Shown here piece after piece: positions 17,983-21,871 of a DNA stretch of 21,871 bases (position 1 is its first letter; every line of letters begins with the position of its first letter). The notes below the pieces were generated by a model, which did not search any database, was not told the DNA's origin, and saw only the letters and a list, made by a program, of their open reading frames with translations. This DNA is from Chromera velia (Eukaryota; Sar; Chromeraceae). The translations under genes were made by a program, and so were the position numbers. The DNA is taken from positions 1 to 21,871 of the forward strand of contig JAHBMJ010002175.1 in the NCBI GenBank assembly GCA_018398765.1, in the 5' to 3' direction.

Positions 17983-18557
17983 GCACATACACGCAGAGGC
18001 GCACACACACAAACCCACGCACACGCAGAGACGCGCGCGCGCGTCTTCATCTCGTAGGTGTTCTCCGTGACTTCGAAGTCAGTGATTCCGCTGTAGATGG
18101 TGATGCCCTTCTTGGGTTCAGGGTGGTAGAGGCAGTAGTCTACAGAGCCCAGGTACATCCAGCAGGCAGCCTCCGTCTGGGCCTTGGAGAAGCCTGAAAG
18201 GCTTTGGGCTTCCGAGCTCGCCCACATGTCTATTGGCATATCATCAACTTGGAAGGTCTTGTGCTTCTTGTTGTCCTTCGCCCGTTCCTTGGACCACTCG
18301 AGAGAGACTTTGAGGTCCTCTTTTTTGCCTGGGCAGAGCAGAAGGTCTTTTTCTCCGTCTGGGTCTTGCTCGAGAGTCTTGACGATTTCCTTCGACGGCA
18401 TGGTGATGTTCTTCTGGGAAAGGAGGGAGTAGGTTCCTGTGAAGTGCTCCACGATTCCCATCGCGGTGGCAATCTGGTCGTCAGAGGTGATGAGCTTCGC
18501 TGTGGCAGAAGCTGAAAGCAGAAAATTGATTGCAAAGGGAAAGAGGAGCTTCATCAT
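17611..18557 (-). CDS. gene B: secreted protein of unknown family, two exons
   Basis: Predicted exons on the minus strand are 18,033-18,557 and 17,611-17,850, giving about 254 residues. The first residues (MMKLLFPFAINFLLSASATA) form a clear signal peptide. The mature part is mixed alpha/beta-like, with four cysteines that could pair. It has an NIT glycosylation sequon near residue 50, WASSEAQSLSGFSKAQTEAACW near the middle, and a charged Lys/Glu/Gln tail. The acceptor GCTGCAG before AGC ATC ATA is good. The donor is less certain because the exon runs into CGCGCG and TG repeats. GTCTCT at 18,032 keeps the frame, and GTTTGT slightly downstream also would. A TATA-like word lies about 75-85 bases upstream of the ATG. 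I do not recognise the family. It is probably an extracellular or vacuolar protein, by inference from the signal peptide. Confidence 0.72.
17851..18032 (-). other. gene B intron with TG and CG repeats
   Basis: The intron is about 182 bp. On the minus strand it begins in a CGCGCGCG/TGTG context and contains a (TG)n run of about 14 units near 17,953-17,980 plus shorter runs near 17,931-17,945 and 18,000-18,010. The acceptor is TTTGATGCTGCAG. Variation in repeat number is likely, and the repeats leave several possible GT donors. Confidence 0.6.
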
Positions 18558-18630
18558 GGAAATGTATCCGGGGAAGGGATCGCGTGGTGGGTCTGAAGAT
18601 CGTGCAACTGTTGCAGTATTATTAAAGGAA

Positions 18631-18640
18631 GTTATATACT
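18631..18640 (-). promoter_or_regulatory. TATA-like element upstream of gene B
   Basis: The minus strand reads AGTATATAAC about 75-85 bases before the gene B start codon. The location fits a core promoter, but no transcription start is shown. Confidence 0.35.
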
Positions 18641-19730
18641 GGTCCAGTCAAAACAAAAATACCTGTGTGGCTCACGGCAGCGGTGCTTCCCAGCAGATTT
18701 ATGTTTTGTAAGACCTTCTGGCCTCGTTAATTATGCAGCGTACGTATGCATGACCTCAGTGACAGGTCAGACTGATGCATGTGTCATTACGTATATACGC
18801 TCAACGAATGGTCTGACTGACCTTCGATCATGGCCCCGGAAAGCGAAGCGGGGGGCACTTACCATGCAAACAATCCTCGAGCGTTTGATACGAATTTCAA
18901 TCCATGGATGTGCTTAAATTTTTTTTTTATGGAAATTAATTTTAACATGCATAGTCTTTATCATCTAAGGCTTTTGTCTAGTCTCCAGTCAATTAGTGTT
19001 CACGTACTTCCAGTCATCATCGATCATCATACTAAAGGGGTCTGAATTGTTGTAACTCCCCCAGCAGTGTTGAATGAAGCTTCCTCCCTCTACTTAAATT
19101 TGTATATGACTATAGATATATGACTATCATGCAATCAATCAATCAACTGACTCAGACAAAACACTAGCAACATAGCCGTACATGATACTCTAGGTGACAG
19201 TATATGCATTAAAAACTAAAAATTAAGGAAATAAATCAAACCTTGAAACTACATAAAACCACGTATAATATATAGAAAACAGAAAAGAATAATATCAATA
19301 ACAGCGTAAATTAACAGAACACTTATTGAATGGCAGTCACGGTCGATGCACATGCATGCCTAGATGCACGCACGAATGAGTCACAGCGATAAGTGGCCCC
19401 CTGACCACTGGCAAAGAGGACTCGCAAAAAATAAAGACACACCATCCATCACACTGCGTGTACTTATGTTGGTCGTCGCACGACGATAAGGTCCAAGACA
19501 GGACTTCATTAAACAAGGACACACATTTACACACATTGAACACGCGGCATGAAGCCACAAAAGGGTGAATCGAAATGCGCTATCGCCTTGACTCACCGTT
19601 TGTGTATGTGCATGGTTCTAAATATACACGCCGGCAGCGGGGAAAGAAGGTGGCTCATCTCAATGCTTTCAATGTGAAAGACTGAATGAATGTAAGTCTT
19701 CCTGGACGTCTTCTTGCTTTCAGGATGATT
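18641..19730. other. intergenic stretch, AT-rich, no gene seen
   Basis: Open frames are short and without recognisable features. The stretch contains ATGCATG/GCATGC words near 18,750-18,780 and 19,345-19,355, a TCAATCAATCAATC run near 19,135, and AT-rich DNA between 19,090 and 19,330. Nothing supports a gene or RNA gene. Confidence 0.5.
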
Positions 19731-19733
19731 GAG

Positions 19734-19752
19734 CAGCAGCAGCAGCAGCAGT
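19734..19752. repeat. (CAG)n trinucleotide run
   Basis: About six consecutive AGC/CAG triplets. Frames through it are short and no surrounding gene is evident. Confidence 0.85.
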
Positions 19753-19759
19753 AGCGAGG

Positions 19760-21871
19760 TCGACGGACAACTTCGATGGAAACGAAGGAATGAACTGTAG
19801 ATTGCATGCCTGACACTTTGAAATGACATGAAATGGATTGCATGCATCCATCTGTGTTTTTTTGTGATTGATCATGGCAGACTCGTCGCTGACCCTTCTT
19901 TTGCCTGGTGCATTCCCTTAAAAAAGAAAGCAGGGAAGGAAGACAAAGAGAAATCGCGACAAGACAAGGAAAACATCAAAATTCAACAGAACGAAAAACA
20001 AAATCCCGACACCCTCACCGCCCTTCTTCCTGACGTCTTCCTCAAAACACCTGCAGATCGACCCGTTTGGTTTCCTTCCGTCCTCCTCCTTACTCACCGT
20101 CTTGCCACCTACTTCTGTCTGCCAGTTGCAGCACATCCAAGAGAGACCGAAAGATCCAGCTGGCAGCATCCCAAGGCAAGCATACTCAGTCAGTCAAGCA
20201 TACTTTCCTCGGTCAGTCAGTCAGATTGATCGTGGGAGCAAGAGGGAGGGAGCGTTCCCCCCCATTTCTCCTTTTCATTCCGCCCGTCTCCTCTGCTCTC
20301 TCGCACAGCGGGCGCAGAGAGCCAACAAGGGAGAAGACAATCGAACAGAGAGAACAGAGAGTTTGCTAATCTTTTGATAGTTCAGACAGGACATCAATCT
20401 GACAATTAAACGGTACAAACAGACAATGAATGAATGAAAAGTGCAGCAGAAAAGAAAAGACGGGATCAGGTGAGTGAACAAACATGAACAAACATGTACC
20501 ACGCCGTGAACCGACTTTTCGTTCTTTCTTTTCAAGAAGAGTGTGCGCGTATTTCAATACATGCAACAGCCACTTCCTTTGATTCGGTTTGTTTCACTTG
20601 TTCCCTCTGTTCAAAAATCCTGGTACTTTCACTCTCTTTGTGGGTCGAACGCGTCTTCCCGTCATTTCCGTTGATCCTCTTTTTTTTCCTGGTTCATTTG
20701 TTTTATTGATATCAGAACTCAGTTTGCATCAGTGACACCACGCATCTTCTATCCTCTTGCCCTGTCTTCATGCTTTTGGAAAAGTAAAACGGGCGCAAGC
20801 GGGGACAAACCGCGATTCATTTGGAAGAATTCAAATCAAGAAAGAAAAGAGGCGGACATACAGATCCATGCACCAAGAACCTACCCTACAAGACATTCCT
20901 TTCTCCTCTTCAATTCTTTCCATCTTGATAGGCCTATTCTCCTGTTTCAGAAAGAGAGACCGGAAAAAGGCCTGCCTACCTACCTCTCTCAGTACAGCCC
21001 ACGACCTCACAAGCGTACAATGCCTCACTGTCGCATTCTCCTGCTCAAGAATGGTGCCCGACTGACAGTCATGCACTTAACTGTGTTTCTCTTTTAGCGC
21101 AGTCATGCTTCCAAGAACAGAGTCCATCCATACAAGGCCTTCCGGCAAGGGGTTAAAAGAAGGATTCACCACCAAGATCACTAAGAGAAGAAGTGGAAGT
21201 CAGGCACATAAACAAACAGCCCGCTTTCTCCTCCCTCCACACCCCTCCATGCAACAAAGACCATCGATGCGAAGGTCAATGACTCATTCAGTTAGTTAGT
21301 GAGAGAATCAATCAAGTCGTCACGTCGAGAGGGTCGACTGTCGGTCAGTCGTCTCTCCCATGGATTGCGTTGGGACAGATGGAAGGCCCCTGCATGGTGT
21401 GTGCGATTGATTGAGTGCCGTGTCAAGAAGGGTGCCTCCCTTCTCTTTTCATTCATTTGACGAAGGCCCTTTTTTTTTTCGCGCTCCTTCTTCTGATGAT
21501 CACTTAATTGCATCGCGAACCAACAAAAACAAAAAGAACACATGAGATATTCACACATGCACCTTTTGGCAGGCAAAATTGAAACAGAAAAGAAACGAAT
21601 TGCTCGAGTCACTGCTGACTCACGAGGGCTCAAAAGGAAAAGAAAACAAAAGAAAACGAAGGAAGGAAGGAAGATCCATGCACCCCTCGATCTCACCCTT
21701 CCTTCCTGCAAACAGGGACGGACTGTATGCCCCCCCTTTCTCTTCCTCATCCTCTCTTTTTTCCGGTAGGGCAGTAAGATTGAAAAGAAGAAACACCAAT
21801 AAACAAACAAATGAATGAATGAAAAAAGAGTCAAATTACATCACGGAGACCCCCCCCGACTCCCCCTTGCC
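19760..21871. other. long stretch without a supportable gene
   Basis: The DNA alternates between purine-rich and pyrimidine-rich patches. It includes CAGTCAGTCA repeats near 20,187-20,225, AATGAATGAATG near 20,425 and 21,810, and A/G-rich runs near 19,920-20,000 and 21,590-21,670. Open frames of up to about 130-180 codons (for example at 19,828-20,229 and 21,292-21,834) overlap on both strands and encode low-complexity peptides without domains. It could be intron or untranslated sequence of a gene outside the window, but nothing proves that. Confidence 0.45.

Noticed and set aside
17859-18030. C-terminal Val/Cys-rich extension of gene B exon 1
   Set aside because: It is translation of the TG-repeat intron. 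The splice acceptor before 17,850 and the natural sequence after it favour splicing.
19828-20229. 133-codon plus-strand frame
   Set aside because: The start is arbitrary, composition changes abruptly from Lys/Glu-rich to Ser-rich, and no domain or splice structure supports it.
21292-21834. 180-codon minus-strand frame
   Set aside because: It is low-complexity and its hydrophobic and Lys/Arg-rich patches mirror A- and T-rich runs. It has no recognisable family.

Overview
This window looks like nuclear DNA of a unicellular eukaryote. Evidence: genes on the minus strand are split by GT-AG introns, their products begin with signal peptides, a complete Ty1/copia-type LTR retrotransposon is present, and there are long tandem repeats and microsatellites. 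The palindrome GCATGC is frequent. Together with the intron style and secreted cysteine-containing proteins this is compatible with a chromerid-like alveolate, but that assignment is an inference of low confidence. Nothing suggests a bacterial operon, CRISPR array or plasmid.

Layout. 1-1160: non-coding, with an A-tract and a GC-rich palindromic patch. 1160-2963: about 12 copies of a 145-bp tandem repeat with two main subtypes arranged in a higher-order pattern. 2964-3640: two polypyrimidine (TTCC)n tracts around a short coding-like island (about 3080-3321). 3643-3937: an AATATCG-based array with a 43-bp period that ends in a perfect 17-bp inverted repeat. 3940-6040: mostly AT-rich or low-complexity non-coding DNA, carrying at 4102-4169 one copy of a 68-bp repeat whose inverted partner is at 8152-8219. 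6042-7896 (minus): gene A, a four-exon gene for a secreted cysteine-rich protein, with one apparent frame disruption in its last exon. 7897-8854: upstream DNA of gene A, then a very AT-rich block containing two N bases.

8860-17108 (minus): an LTR retrotransposon of the Ty1/copia superfamily, flanked by the 5-bp target duplication CTATA. It has 466-bp LTRs about 95% identical, primer-binding and polypurine sites, and gag, protease, integrase, reverse transcriptase and RNase H regions in copia order. It is a broken fossil with several interruptions. It landed in an AT-rich block that continues at 17114-17267.

17264-17610: a plus-strand open frame of uncertain status. 17611-18557 (minus): gene B, a two-exon gene for a secreted protein of about 254 residues, whose intron is full of TG repeats. 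18558-21871: AT-rich, then purine/pyrimidine-biased DNA with a (CAG)n run and no convincing gene.

The two host genes lie on the same strand and both encode predicted secreted, N-glycosylation-site-bearing proteins of unrecognised family. The sequence shows no direct functional link between them. No new multi-gene system is demonstrable here. The strongest items for a second look are the 145-bp higher-order array, the paired 68-bp inverted repeats flanking gene A, the RGG-box gag and intron-like segments of the retroelement, and the two orphan host genes.
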